Program-made: the position numbers and the translations under genes
Notes under the pieces: generated by a model
Seen by the model: only the letters and a program-made list of their open reading frames with translations
Databases searched by the model: none
What the model was told of the DNA's origin: nothing
In this document: in pieces, positions 1 to 6,908 of the stretch
Layout of the letters: each line of letters starts with the position of its first letter
How positions within the stretch are numbered: the first letter of the stretch is position 1
Assembly (NCBI RefSeq): GCF_026340255.1
Contig: NZ_JAPEPJ010000001.1
Span: forward strand, 3,651,001 to 3,715,000
Length of the DNA stretch: 64,000 nt
Reading direction: 5' to 3'
Source: Streptomyces sp. NBC_01408
GTDB taxonomy: Bacteria; Actinomycetota; Actinomycetes; Streptomycetales; Streptomycetaceae

Positions 1-1
1 C

Positions 2-67
2 GTACCCGTATACCCCGTAAAGATCGAAGGGGACGACGTGCTCGTCTCCCTCACCCAGGAGTCCTGA
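2..67 (+). CDS. Rieske-type ferredoxin of the suf operon (3' end only)
   Basis: Only the last 21 codons are in the window. They read VPVYPVKIEGDDVLVSLTQES and then TGA. This tail and its place directly before sufC fit the non-haem iron oxygenase ferredoxin subunit (bifunctional Rieske protein) that sits between sufD and sufC in actinobacterial suf operons. The gap to sufC is 7 bases, so the two are co-transcribed. The Rieske cluster-binding motif lies upstream of the window and cannot be checked. Confidence 0.6.
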   Translation, partial: VPVYPVKIEGDDVLVSLTQES

Positions 68-74
68 GGTATCC

Positions 75-842
75 ATGGCAACGCTTGAAATCCACGACCT
101 GCACGTCTCCGTCGAGGCCGAGAACGGCGCCCGCGAGATCCTCAAGGGCGTCGACCTCACCGTCAAGCAGGGTGAGACGCACGCCATCATGGGTCCGAAC
201 GGCTCCGGCAAGTCCACCCTGGCCTACTCCCTGGCCGGTCACCCGAAGTACACCATCACCGGTGGCACCGTGACCCTCGACGGCGAGGACGTCCTCGAGA
301 TGTCCGTCGACGAGCGCGCCCGCGCCGGCGTCTTCCTCGCCATGCAGTACCCGGTCGAGGTCCCCGGTGTCTCGGTCTCCAACTTCCTGCGTACGTCGGC
401 CACCGCCATCCGCGGCGAGGCGCCGAAGCTGCGTACCTGGGTGAAGGAGGTCAAGTCCGCCATGGAGCAGCTCCAGATGGACCCGGCCTTCGCCGAGCGC
501 AACGTCAACGAGGGCTTCTCCGGCGGTGAGAAGAAGCGCCACGAGATCCTCCAGCTGGAGCTCCTGAAGCCGAAGATCGCGATCCTCGACGAGACCGACT
601 CCGGTCTCGACGTCGACGCCCTGCGCCAGGTCTCCGAAGGCGTCAACCGCGTCCGCGCGACCGGCGAGGTCGGCACGCTGCTGATCACGCACTACACGCG
701 GATCCTCCGCTACATCAAGCCCGACTTCGTCCACGTCTTCTCCGAAGGCCGCATCGTCGAGTCCGGCGGCGCCGAGCTCGCCGACAAGCTGGAGGCTGAA
801 GGCTACGAGGCGTACAGCACGAAGGGTGGCGCGACCGCGTGA
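75..842 (+). CDS. sufC: SufC, Fe-S cluster assembly ATPase
   Basis: SufC is the ABC-type ATPase of the SufBCD scaffold that builds Fe-S clusters in the cytoplasm. The 255-residue product has a Walker A motif GPNGSGKST near residue 40, the ABC signature FSGGEKKR, Walker B ending AILDETDSGLD, and a switch His in LLITHYTR. Length and motifs match the family closely. It starts 7 bases after the Rieske ferredoxin gene and its TGA overlaps the GTG of sufS, indicating translational coupling. SufB, SufD and a regulator would lie upstream of the window. Confidence 0.96.
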   Translation: MATLEIHDLHVSVEAENGAREILKGVDLTVKQGETHAIMGPNGSGKSTLAYSLAGHPKYTITGGTVTLDGEDVLEMSVDERARAGVFLAMQYPVEVPGVSVSNFLRTSATAIRGEAPKLRTWVKEVKSAMEQLQMDPAFAERNVNEGFSGGEKKRHEILQLELLKPKIAILDETDSGLDVDALRQVSEGVNRVRATGEVGTLLITHYTRILRYIKPDFVHVFSEGRIVESGGAELADKLEAEGYEAYSTKGGATA

Positions 843-2095
843 TTCAGCTGCCTGGCCTCCTCGACATCGAGGCGATCCGCAAGGACTTCCCCCTGCTGGA
901 TCGTGTGGTCCACGACGGGAAGAAGATCGTTTACCTGGACAACGCGGCGACCTCGCAGAAGCCGCGCCAGGTGCTCGACGCGCTGAACGAGTACTACGAG
1001 CAGCACAACGCCAATGTGCACCGCGGCGTACACGTGCTCGCCGAGGAGGCCACGGCGCTGTACGAGGGCGCTCGCGACAAGGTCGCCGCGTTCATCAACG
1101 CGCCGAGCCGCGACGAGGTCATCTTCACGAAGAACGCCTCGGAGTCGCTCAACCTGGTCGCGAACATGCTCGGCTGGGCGGACGAGCCCTACCGGGTCGA
1201 CCGCGAGACCGAGATCGCCATCACGGAGATGGAGCACCACTCCAACATCGTGCCGTGGCAGCTGCTCTCGCAGCGCACCGGCGCGAAGCTGAAGTGGTTC
1301 GGCCTCACCGACGACGGCCGGCTCGACCTGTCCAACATCGAAGAGGTCATCACGGAGAAGACGAAGATCGTCTCCTTCACGCTGGTCTCCAACATCATGG
1401 GCACGGTCAACCCCGTCGACGCGATCGTCCGGCGCGCCCAGGACGTCGGCGCCCTCGTGCTGATCGACGCCTCCCAGGCCGCTCCGCACATGCCGCTGGA
1501 CGTCCAGGCGCTCGGCGCCGACTTCGTGGCCTTCACCGGCCACAAGATGTGCGGCCCGACCGGCATCGGCGTCCTGTGGGGCCGCCAGGAGCTGCTGGAG
1601 GACCTGCCTCCGTTCCTCGGCGGCGGCGAGATGATCGAGACCGTGTCGATGCACGCCTCGACGTACGCCCCGGCGCCCCACAAGTTCGAGGCGGGTACCC
1701 CCCCGATCGCCCAGGCCGTCGGCCTCGGCGCGGCCGTGGACTACCTGACCGCGATCGGCATGGACAAGATCGCCGCGCACGAGCACGCGATCACCGAGTA
1801 CGCGATCAAGCGCCTCGCCGAGGTGCCCGACCTGCGGATCATCGGCCCCACCACGGCCGAGGACCGCGGAGCGGCGATCTCCTTCGTGCTGGGCGACATC
1901 CACCCGCACGACGTGGGCCAGGTACTGGACGAGCAGGGCATCGCCGTCCGCGTGGGCCACCACTGCGCGCGCCCGGTCTGCCTGCGGTACGGAATTCCCG
2001 CGACCACGCGAGCGTCTTTCTATCTGTACTCCTCTCCGGCCGAGGTCGACGCACTGATCGACGGGCTGGAACACGTACGGAACTTCTTCGGCTGA
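839..2095 (+). CDS. sufS: SufS, group II cysteine desulfurase
   Basis: This PLP enzyme takes sulfur from cysteine and hands it to SufU for Fe-S assembly. The 418-residue protein has the cofactor-binding Lys at about residue 236 (GHKMCGP) and the persulfide-carrying Cys at about residue 376 in RVGHHCARP, the pattern of SufS-type desulfurases. The start is the GTG at 839, which shares bases with the sufC stop (GTGA). It lies 19 bases before sufU, its partner sulfur acceptor. Confidence 0.96.
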   Translation: MIQLPGLLDIEAIRKDFPLLDRVVHDGKKIVYLDNAATSQKPRQVLDALNEYYEQHNANVHRGVHVLAEEATALYEGARDKVAAFINAPSRDEVIFTKNASESLNLVANMLGWADEPYRVDRETEIAITEMEHHSNIVPWQLLSQRTGAKLKWFGLTDDGRLDLSNIEEVITEKTKIVSFTLVSNIMGTVNPVDAIVRRAQDVGALVLIDASQAAPHMPLDVQALGADFVAFTGHKMCGPTGIGVLWGRQELLEDLPPFLGGGEMIETVSMHASTYAPAPHKFEAGTPPIAQAVGLGAAVDYLTAIGMDKIAAHEHAITEYAIKRLAEVPDLRIIGPTTAEDRGAAISFVLGDIHPHDVGQVLDEQGIAVRVGHHCARPVCLRYGIPATTRASFYLYSSPAEVDALIDGLEHVRNFFG

Positions 2096-2114
2096 CGGCG
2101 AGGGCGACGAAGCA

Positions 2115-2576
2115 GTGAAACTGGATTCGATGTACCAGGAACTGATCCTGGACCACTACAAGCACCCGCACGGGCGTGGCCTGCGCGACGGCGACGCCGA
2201 GGTGCACCACGTCAACCCGACCTGCGGTGACGAGATCACGCTGCGCGTGAAGTACGACGGCGAGACGCTGACCGACGTCTCGTACGAGGGTCAGGGCTGC
2301 TCCATCAGCCAGGCCAGCGCGTCCGTGCTGAACGAGCTGCTCGTGGGCAAGGACCTCGCCGAGGCGCAGAAGATCCAGAGCGTGTTCCTGGAGCTGATGC
2401 AGTCCAAGGGCAAGGTCGAGCCCGACGAGGCGATGGAGGAGGTGCTGGAGGACGCGATCGCGTTCGCCGGTGTCTCCAAGTATCCCGCGCGCGTGAAATG
2501 TGCTCTGCTGAGTTGGATGGCGTGGAAGGACGCGACGGCCCAGGCACTGGGCGACGCGGAGAGGAAGACGGCATGA
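2115..2576 (+). CDS. sufU: SufU, zinc-dependent sulfurtransferase
   Basis: SufU accepts sulfur from SufS and passes it to the SufBCD scaffold. The 153-residue protein shows the three Cys ligands of the SufU/IscU fold: PTCGDE near residue 36, GQGCSIS near residue 61, and VKCALLSW near residue 127. It has the insert between the second and third Cys typical of SufU rather than IscU. The start is GTG. The stop overlaps the ATG of the next gene (ATGA), so the pair is translationally coupled. Confidence 0.95.
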   Translation: MKLDSMYQELILDHYKHPHGRGLRDGDAEVHHVNPTCGDEITLRVKYDGETLTDVSYEGQGCSISQASASVLNELLVGKDLAEAQKIQSVFLELMQSKGKVEPDEAMEEVLEDAIAFAGVSKYPARVKCALLSWMAWKDATAQALGDAERKTA

Positions 2577-2917
2577 CCGAGAACGCGGCGCCCGAGGCGT
2601 CGATCAAGCCGGCCACCGAGGAAGAGGTCCGCGAGGCCCTCTACGACGTGGTCGACCCGGAGCTGGGCATCGACGTCGTCAACCTGGGCCTGATCTACGG
2701 CATCCACATCGACGACGCGAACATCGCCACCCTCGACATGACGCTCACCTCGGCGGCCTGCCCGCTGACCGACGTCATCGAGGACCAGGCGAAGTCGGCG
2801 ACGGACGGCATCGTCAACGAACTCCGCATCAACTGGGTCTGGATGCCCCCGTGGGGCCCGGACAAGATCACGGACGACGGCCGCGAGCAGCTTCGCGCGC
2901 TCGGCTTCAACGTCTGA
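2573..2917 (+). CDS. SufT-like metal-sulfur cluster factor (DUF59/MIP18)
   Basis: The 114-residue product belongs to the DUF59/PaaD family, which helps mature Fe-S proteins and often closes actinobacterial suf operons. Visible hallmarks are VDPELGIDVVNLGLIYG near residues 28-44 and TSAACPLTDVIE, holding the conserved Cys. I start it at the ATG overlapping the sufU stop, because an upstream in-frame GTG would overlap sufU much further. A strong terminator hairpin follows 13 bases after the stop, ending the operon. Confidence 0.9.
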   Translation: MTENAAPEASIKPATEEEVREALYDVVDPELGIDVVNLGLIYGIHIDDANIATLDMTLTSAACPLTDVIEDQAKSATDGIVNELRINWVWMPPWGPDKITDDGREQLRALGFNV

Positions 2918-2930
2918 TCGTCTGCGTGTG

Positions 2931-2962
2931 AGGGCCCCCGGCACGGTCGTGCCGGGGGCCCT
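2931..2962 (+). terminator. Terminator of the suf operon
   Basis: Perfect 14-bp inverted repeat AGGGCCCCCGGCAC with its complement around a 4-base loop (2945-2948), 13 bases after the last suf stop codon. There is no T-run, as is usual for Streptomyces hairpin terminators. Confidence 0.85.
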
Positions 2963-3028
2963 CCCTGTCGGGTCGGCGGCGCACCGGCCACCCGCTACCT
3001 GACCGGCTCCTCGGACGCCTCCGCCGCG

Positions 3029-3949
3029 GTGGACGTGGGCGGCGGGCACGTGCTGGTCGCCGACGACGAGTCCAACGTGCTGCGCCTGTACGACCGTTCC
3101 CGCTCGGGTGCTCCCGTCAGGACCTGGGACCTGGGCCCCGCGCTGGGCTGGAAGAAGGAGGCCGACATCGAGGCCGCCGCCCGGGTCGGGGACACCGTCT
3201 ACTGGACGGGCTCGCTGGGCAACAACAAGGACGGCAAGTACAAGGCCGAGCGGAACACCGTCTTCACCACGCGGATCACCGGCTCCGGGGCGGCCACCGA
3301 GGTCGTCTTCGGCAGTGCCTACAAGGGCCTGCGCGAGGACCTGGTCGCCTGGGACGCGGAGCACGGCAACCGCTACGGCTTCGCGGCCGGGACCGCGGCC
3401 GGGCAGACGCCGAAGCAGATCGACGGGTTCAACGTGGAGGGCCTGGAGTTCGCGCCCGGCTCCACGAGCACCGCCTACCTGGGCTTCCGTGCCCCCCTTG
3501 CGCCGACGGTGCCCGGTGGGAAGGCCCTGGTCGTACCGGTCGTCAACATCGACCGGGTCCTCGCGCAGGGCGCCGGGGCGGTGTTCGGCGAGCCGATCGA
3601 GATGGACCTGGGCGGGCTCGCCGTCCGCGACATCCGCAAGAACGCGGCCGGCCAGTACCTGATCCTGGCCGGCTCCTTCGCCGCCGACGACAACTCCGAC
3701 CCGTACGCCCTCTACCAGTGGGACGGGGTCCCCGGCCACGCCCCGAAGAAGCGGGTGGACCTGCCCACCACCGACCCCGGCGGCTGGGAGGCCGTGGTGG
3801 ACGTGCCCGACCTGCGGGTTCCCGGGGCCCGCGTCCAGCTGATCACCGACAGCGGAGCCGCCGACCTGTACGGCGACGGCAAGGAGGCCAAGGACCTCGA
3901 CCACCCGGAGTGGAAGAAGGTCCGCGCGGCCTGGTTCACCCTCCGCTGA
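3029..3949 (+). CDS. DUF3616-like protein, apparently truncated at the 5' end
   Basis: The 306-residue frame resembles DUF3616 proteins, beta-propeller-like secreted proteins of unknown function. The frame stays open and family-like upstream of the GTG at 3029 (TRYLTGSSDASAAVDVGGG, from about 2990), yet it has no ATG, GTG or TTG there and no signal peptide. It runs back through the suf terminator to the stop of the preceding gene. The gene has therefore probably lost its 5' end and promoter, or uses the internal GTG to make a shortened cytoplasmic product. Its 3' end overlaps the convergent next gene by 14 bases. Confidence 0.6.
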   Translation: MDVGGGHVLVADDESNVLRLYDRSRSGAPVRTWDLGPALGWKKEADIEAAARVGDTVYWTGSLGNNKDGKYKAERNTVFTTRITGSGAATEVVFGSAYKGLREDLVAWDAEHGNRYGFAAGTAAGQTPKQIDGFNVEGLEFAPGSTSTAYLGFRAPLAPTVPGGKALVVPVVNIDRVLAQGAGAVFGEPIEMDLGGLAVRDIRKNAAGQYLILAGSFAADDNSDPYALYQWDGVPGHAPKKRVDLPTTDPGGWEAVVDVPDLRVPGARVQLITDSGAADLYGDGKEAKDLDHPEWKKVRAAWFTLR

Positions 3950-4796
3950 CGCCCGGCCGCGCCGCGAGGACCTCGGTGAGGTGCTCGCGGCGCAGCCGCA
4001 GGTCCAGGTAGAGCAGGCCCGCCGCCAGCCGGGGGAAGGTCAGCAGCAGGGCCGCCCCGAGCAGCGCGCCGGGCGGGCCGAACCACACCTGGGCGGCGTA
4101 CGCGGCCCCCAGCGCGAGCGCCCAGGCGGGAGCCGTGCGGCCCAGGGTCCGCCACCAGGCCCCGCGCACCAGACGGGCCGAGCGGCCCAGGGCCGCCACC
4201 GGGCCGATCCCCTCGTACCCGGCGGCCGTGGGGGCCAGGGCGAAGAGCACCCCGAGCCACAGCGAGACCGGGGCGAGGACGAGCAGCGTCAGCGGCGGCA
4301 GGCCCGCGGCGAGGGCGGCCGCGCCCGGACCGGCGACGGCGAGCAGAGCGGCCAGCTGGGCCCCGAGCACCGCCGGGACGCGGGGCGCGGCGGCCCGCAG
4401 CAGGCCGGGCGCGGTCACGGGCCCGCCGAGGACGGCAGGCCGGAGCAGGGCCGCGGCCAGTGCGGTGGCCAGCGCCCGGCCGAACAGCAGGAACAGGGCC
4501 GCGGCCGGGACGAGGGCGTGGCCGAAGGGCCTGTCGCCGGCCGCGAGGGCGGCGGGGCCCGCGAGCACGCCGGCCACCAGCAGCCCGCCGAGCAGCCCGC
4601 CGGCCACCAGCAGCCCGCCGAGCAGCCCGCCGGCCACCAGCAGCCCGCCGATCTGGCCGAGGAGCAGGGCGCCGAGCAGCCGCCCGCCGTGGCGGCCGAG
4701 GGCGGTGAGGGCGCCCCCGAGGATCTCCCCGCGCCCCAGCGGGCGCAGGGGCACCACGCCCGGCCCGCCGCCGTGGTGGGTCCATTGCTGCGCCAT
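3936..4796 (-). CDS. Multi-pass membrane protein of unknown function
   Basis: The 286-residue product begins MAQQWTHHGGGPGVVPLRPLGRGEILGG-like. A short polar head followed by VPLRPLGxGEIL is typical of actinobacterial membrane proteins resembling the membrane domain of glycerophosphodiester phosphodiesterases. About six hydrophobic segments follow. Residues roughly 48-75 are low complexity because the DNA has a 30-bp tandem repeat (4571-4650), giving repeated GGLLVAGGLL. I chose the ATG at 4796, where the family-like sequence begins. The gene converges on the DUF3616-like gene. No function can be assigned. Confidence 0.7.
   Translation of the reverse strand: MAQQWTHHGGGPGVVPLRPLGRGEILGGALTALGRHGGRLLGALLLGQIGGLLVAGGLLGGLLVAGGLLGGLLVAGVLAGPAALAAGDRPFGHALVPAAALFLLFGRALATALAAALLRPAVLGGPVTAPGLLRAAAPRVPAVLGAQLAALLAVAGPGAAALAAGLPPLTLLVLAPVSLWLGVLFALAPTAAGYEGIGPVAALGRSARLVRGAWWRTLGRTAPAWALALGAAYAAQVWFGPPGALLGAALLLTFPRLAAGLLYLDLRLRREHLTEVLAARPGVSGG
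4571..4650. repeat. 30-bp tandem repeat inside the membrane-protein gene
   Basis: A 30-bp unit beginning CGGCCACCAGCAGCCCGCCG is repeated 2.7 times (4571-4600, 4601-4630, 4631-4650) with no mismatch. It adds multiples of ten residues to a transmembrane stretch, so copy number may vary without breaking the frame. Confidence 0.9.
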
Positions 4797-4900
4797 CCGC
4801 GGGCCCCCTGTCCGTCGAGGCGGACACGGTAGCTCCGAAGGGCGCAGGAGTCCCGGGGCGTGCGGGCCTGGACGGGTGAGCCCAGATCCGCATGCAGCCG

Positions 4901-4942
4901 ATGTGTACAGGTGTACGCAACGATGTGTACTCTTGTACACAT
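4901..4942. promoter_or_regulatory. Double TetR-type operator over the SMR start codon
   Basis: Two sites with the same half-site ATGTGTAC start 22 bp apart, about two helical turns. The right-hand site (4923-4942) is a perfect palindrome, ATGTGTAC-TCTT-GTACACAT, and its last two bases are the first two of the SMR ATG. The left-hand site (4901-4919) keeps the left half and the GTAC core, with an imperfect right half. The likely ligand is the TetR regulator encoded two genes on. Confidence 0.75.
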
Positions 4943-5261
4943 GCCATACGTACTGCTCGCCGCGGCCATCGTCGCCGAGGTCGCCGGGACCACCGCCATG
5001 AAGTACAGCGACGGCTTCACGAAGCTGTGGCCCTCGCTGGGCACTCTGCTGGGCTACGTCATCGCCTTCACCCTGCTCGCGCAGACGCTGAAGTCGATGT
5101 CGGTCGGCACGGCGTACGCGATCTGGGCCGGCGTCGGCACGGCCGCCGTCGCCGGCATCGGCATGGTCTTCCTGGGTGAGGCGGCCACGGCCGCGAAGCT
5201 CGCCGGGATAGCGCTGGTGATAGGCGGGGTGGTCCTGCTGAACCTGGGCGGGGCCCACTGA
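4941..5261 (+). CDS. SMR-family multidrug exporter (EmrE/QacE type)
   Basis: A 106-residue four-helix small multidrug resistance protein that would exchange protons for cationic drugs across the membrane as a dimer. The membrane-embedded Glu is in the first helix (IVAEVAGTTAMKYS, near residue 12), and later helices carry the family motifs AYAIWAGVGTA and GIALVIGGVVLLNL. The length is normal. I start at ATG 4941, because longer frames would begin inside the operator. The stop overlaps the TetR start by one base, so transporter and regulator form one autoregulated unit. Confidence 0.92.
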   Translation: MPYVLLAAAIVAEVAGTTAMKYSDGFTKLWPSLGTLLGYVIAFTLLAQTLKSMSVGTAYAIWAGVGTAAVAGIGMVFLGEAATAAKLAGIALVIGGVVLLNLGGAH

Positions 5262-5815
5262 TGGCCCCCGGCGCGCGCCGCCGGTACGACCCCGAGCGGC
5301 GGCAGCGGATCATCGACGCGGCGATCCGGGTCGTGGGCGCCAAGGGCATCGCGGGGCTGAGCCACCGCAGCGCGGCCGCGGAGGCCGACGTACCGCTCGG
5401 GTCGACCACCTACCACTTCAAGACCCTCGACGATCTGCTCGTCGCGGCGCTGCACCAGGCCAACCAGGCTTTCGCGCAGGCCGTGGCCGCCTCGCCGGCC
5501 CTGGCCGATCCGGAGGCGGACCTGGCGGGGGCGCTGGCCCGGCTACTGGGCGAGTTCCTCGCCGGGGACCGGAGCCGGGTGGAGCTGGAGTACGAGCTCT
5601 ACCTCGCCGCTCTGCGCCGCCCCGCGCTGCGGCCGGTGGCGGCCCAGTGGTGCGAGGCCGTCTCCGAGGCGCTGACCCCGCGGACCGACCCGGTGACGGC
5701 GCGGGCGCTGGTGGCGGTCATGGACGGCATCAGCCTGCAGGTCCTGCTGACGGACGCCACGTACGACGAGCCGTACGCCCGCGAGGTCCTGGGCCGGGTG
5801 CTCCGCCGGACCTAG
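5261..5815 (+). CDS. TetR-family repressor of the SMR exporter
   Basis: The 184-residue protein has an N-terminal HTH (GLSHRSAAAEADVPLGSTTYHFKT, about residues 31-54) with the TetR signature TYHF, and a helical ligand-binding C-terminal domain. It is translationally coupled to the SMR gene (TGATG), so it probably represses that operon through the double palindrome at 4901-4942 and is released by exporter substrates. Its stop codon TAG is also the CTAG end of a family A repeat (5812-5879). Confidence 0.88.
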   Translation: MAPGARRRYDPERRQRIIDAAIRVVGAKGIAGLSHRSAAAEADVPLGSTTYHFKTLDDLLVAALHQANQAFAQAVAASPALADPEADLAGALARLLGEFLAGDRSRVELEYELYLAALRRPALRPVAAQWCEAVSEALTPRTDPVTARALVAVMDGISLQVLLTDATYDEPYAREVLGRVLRRT

Positions 5816-5879
5816 TGCTGTGGCCGGAAAGGTTTGCCGGGCGGCGCGACCCGGTGGACCTTTCCGGTCACAGCACTAG
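5812..5879. repeat. Family A inverted-repeat element, copy A1
   Basis: A 68-bp element with 22-bp inverted ends. The left end starts CTAGTGCTGTGGCCGG (5812) and the right end finishes at CTAG (5879), with one G/T mismatch between arms and a 24-base centre. Its first CTAG contains the TAG stop of the TetR gene. It lies between convergent genes and could form a large hairpin. Related copies are at 30693, 47475 and 54879. Confidence 0.85.
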
Positions 5880-5887
5880 GGGGTGTT

Positions 5888-5936
5888 CCAGCCCCGCCGG
5901 CGTTTGAGGCGCGGGGTCTGGGGCGGAGCCCCAGGG
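5888..5936. repeat. Family B GC-rich repeat, copy B1
   Basis: Contains CCCCGCCGGCGTTTGAGGCG followed by GGGGTCTGGGGCGGAGCCCC. It is one arm of a repeat found again at 36310, 39916 and 52469, and common in Streptomyces intergenic DNA. It lies directly beside copy A1 in the same convergent gap. Confidence 0.8.
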
Positions 5937-5957
5937 TCTTCCAGCCTGGCCGGTCCG

Positions 5958-6833
5958 TCAGGCGGCGCCGCGGACGGCAGTCAGGGCCGTGGCCACGCTC
6001 GCCTCGATGTCCCCGATCGGGTAGATCACCTCGCGGACCGTGCGGTCGCGGTCCAGTACCAGGGTCAGGCGCTTGATCCGGCTCACCCCCGCCGCCCGGA
6101 AGGTGGGCAGCCGCAGCGCCGCCGTCAGGGACAGGTCCGCGTCCGACAGGAGGGGGAAGCGCAGCCGTTCCTGCTCCGCGAACTCCCGCTGCTCGTCCGG
6201 CCGCTGGGTCGAGACCCCGTGCACCGCGGCCCCCGCCGCCGTGAACTGCGCGAGCTGGTCGCGGTACGTGCACGACTCCAGCGTGCAGCCCCTGGCGCCC
6301 GGGATCCCGGCCCAGTCCGGAGGGTAGGACTCGGCGCGGGCGTACGCGCCCGGGAAGCAGTACAGGACGGTGAAGGGCGTGTCCGCCACCGGGTCGCGGA
6401 GCTCGCCGAAACGGTCCGGCAGCAGCAGCTCCGGCAGCCGGGTGCCGCGCAGTGCGTGGCCCCGTTCCGCCTCCCGCGAGGCCTCTTCGGTCGTCGCCGT
6501 CATCTCTCCGTCTCCCAGGACCCAGGTGTCCCCCCAGTCCTGGAGGGCCACCAGGACCGGCAGCAGCGCCCGCCCGCGCGGGGTCAGCCGGTACTCGTGC
6601 CGCACCGGGCGTTCCTGGTACGGCTCGCGCGTCAGGACCCCGGCTTCCACCAGCAGCTTCAGCCGTTCGGCCAGCACCTTCCGGGACATGCCCAACTCGC
6701 GCTGGAGCTCGTCGAAACGGTGCAGGCCGCGCGCGGCGTCGCGCACGATCAGCAGCGTCCACCAGTCGCCCACGACGTCGAGGGCCTGCGCGATGGAGCA
6801 GTCGGCGTCGCCGAGGTGGGTGCGCTGGGCCAT
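5958..6833 (-). CDS. HxlR-type regulator fused to a PrxQ-like peroxiredoxin
   Basis: A 291-residue two-domain protein. Residues 1 to about 110 are an HxlR winged helix, with the family Cys near residue 12 (DADCSIAQAL) and MSRKVLAERLKLLVEAGVL as the recognition region. Residues about 130-290 are a peroxiredoxin-like domain with GCTLESCTYRD: Cys183 and Cys188 in the PrxQ/BCP spacing of peroxidatic and resolving Cys. It is divergent from an MFS exporter across a 25-bp palindrome. The layout suggests a DNA-binding protein that senses peroxide or thiol stress with its own peroxiredoxin module. The domains are read from sequence; the role is inferred. Confidence 0.85.
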   Translation of the reverse strand: MAQRTHLGDADCSIAQALDVVGDWWTLLIVRDAARGLHRFDELQRELGMSRKVLAERLKLLVEAGVLTREPYQERPVRHEYRLTPRGRALLPVLVALQDWGDTWVLGDGEMTATTEEASREAERGHALRGTRLPELLLPDRFGELRDPVADTPFTVLYCFPGAYARAESYPPDWAGIPGARGCTLESCTYRDQLAQFTAAGAAVHGVSTQRPDEQREFAEQERLRFPLLSDADLSLTAALRLPTFRAAGVSRIKRLTLVLDRDRTVREVIYPIGDIEASVATALTAVRGAA

Positions 6834-6876
6834 GGGAACTCCTTCGTCCGTTGACCCCAGGCTGCCATGCTGACAT

Positions 6877-6901
6877 AGTCCGTTCCCAAAGGGAACTGAC
6901 T
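6877..6901. promoter_or_regulatory. 25-bp palindromic operator between HxlR-Prx and MFS genes
   Basis: AGTC-C-GTTCCC-AAA-GGGAAC-T-GACT is palindromic except for one position per arm, and the inner 15 bp are perfect. It lies in the 75-bp divergent intergenic region, 8 bases before the MFS start, so a bound regulator would block expression of at least the exporter. The HxlR-Prx protein is the obvious candidate. Confidence 0.75.
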
Positions 6902-6908
6902 ACCGGAT

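Noticed and set aside
4571..4650. Possible CRISPR array from tandem 30-bp units
   Set aside because: Units are adjacent with no spacers and lie inside a coding frame.
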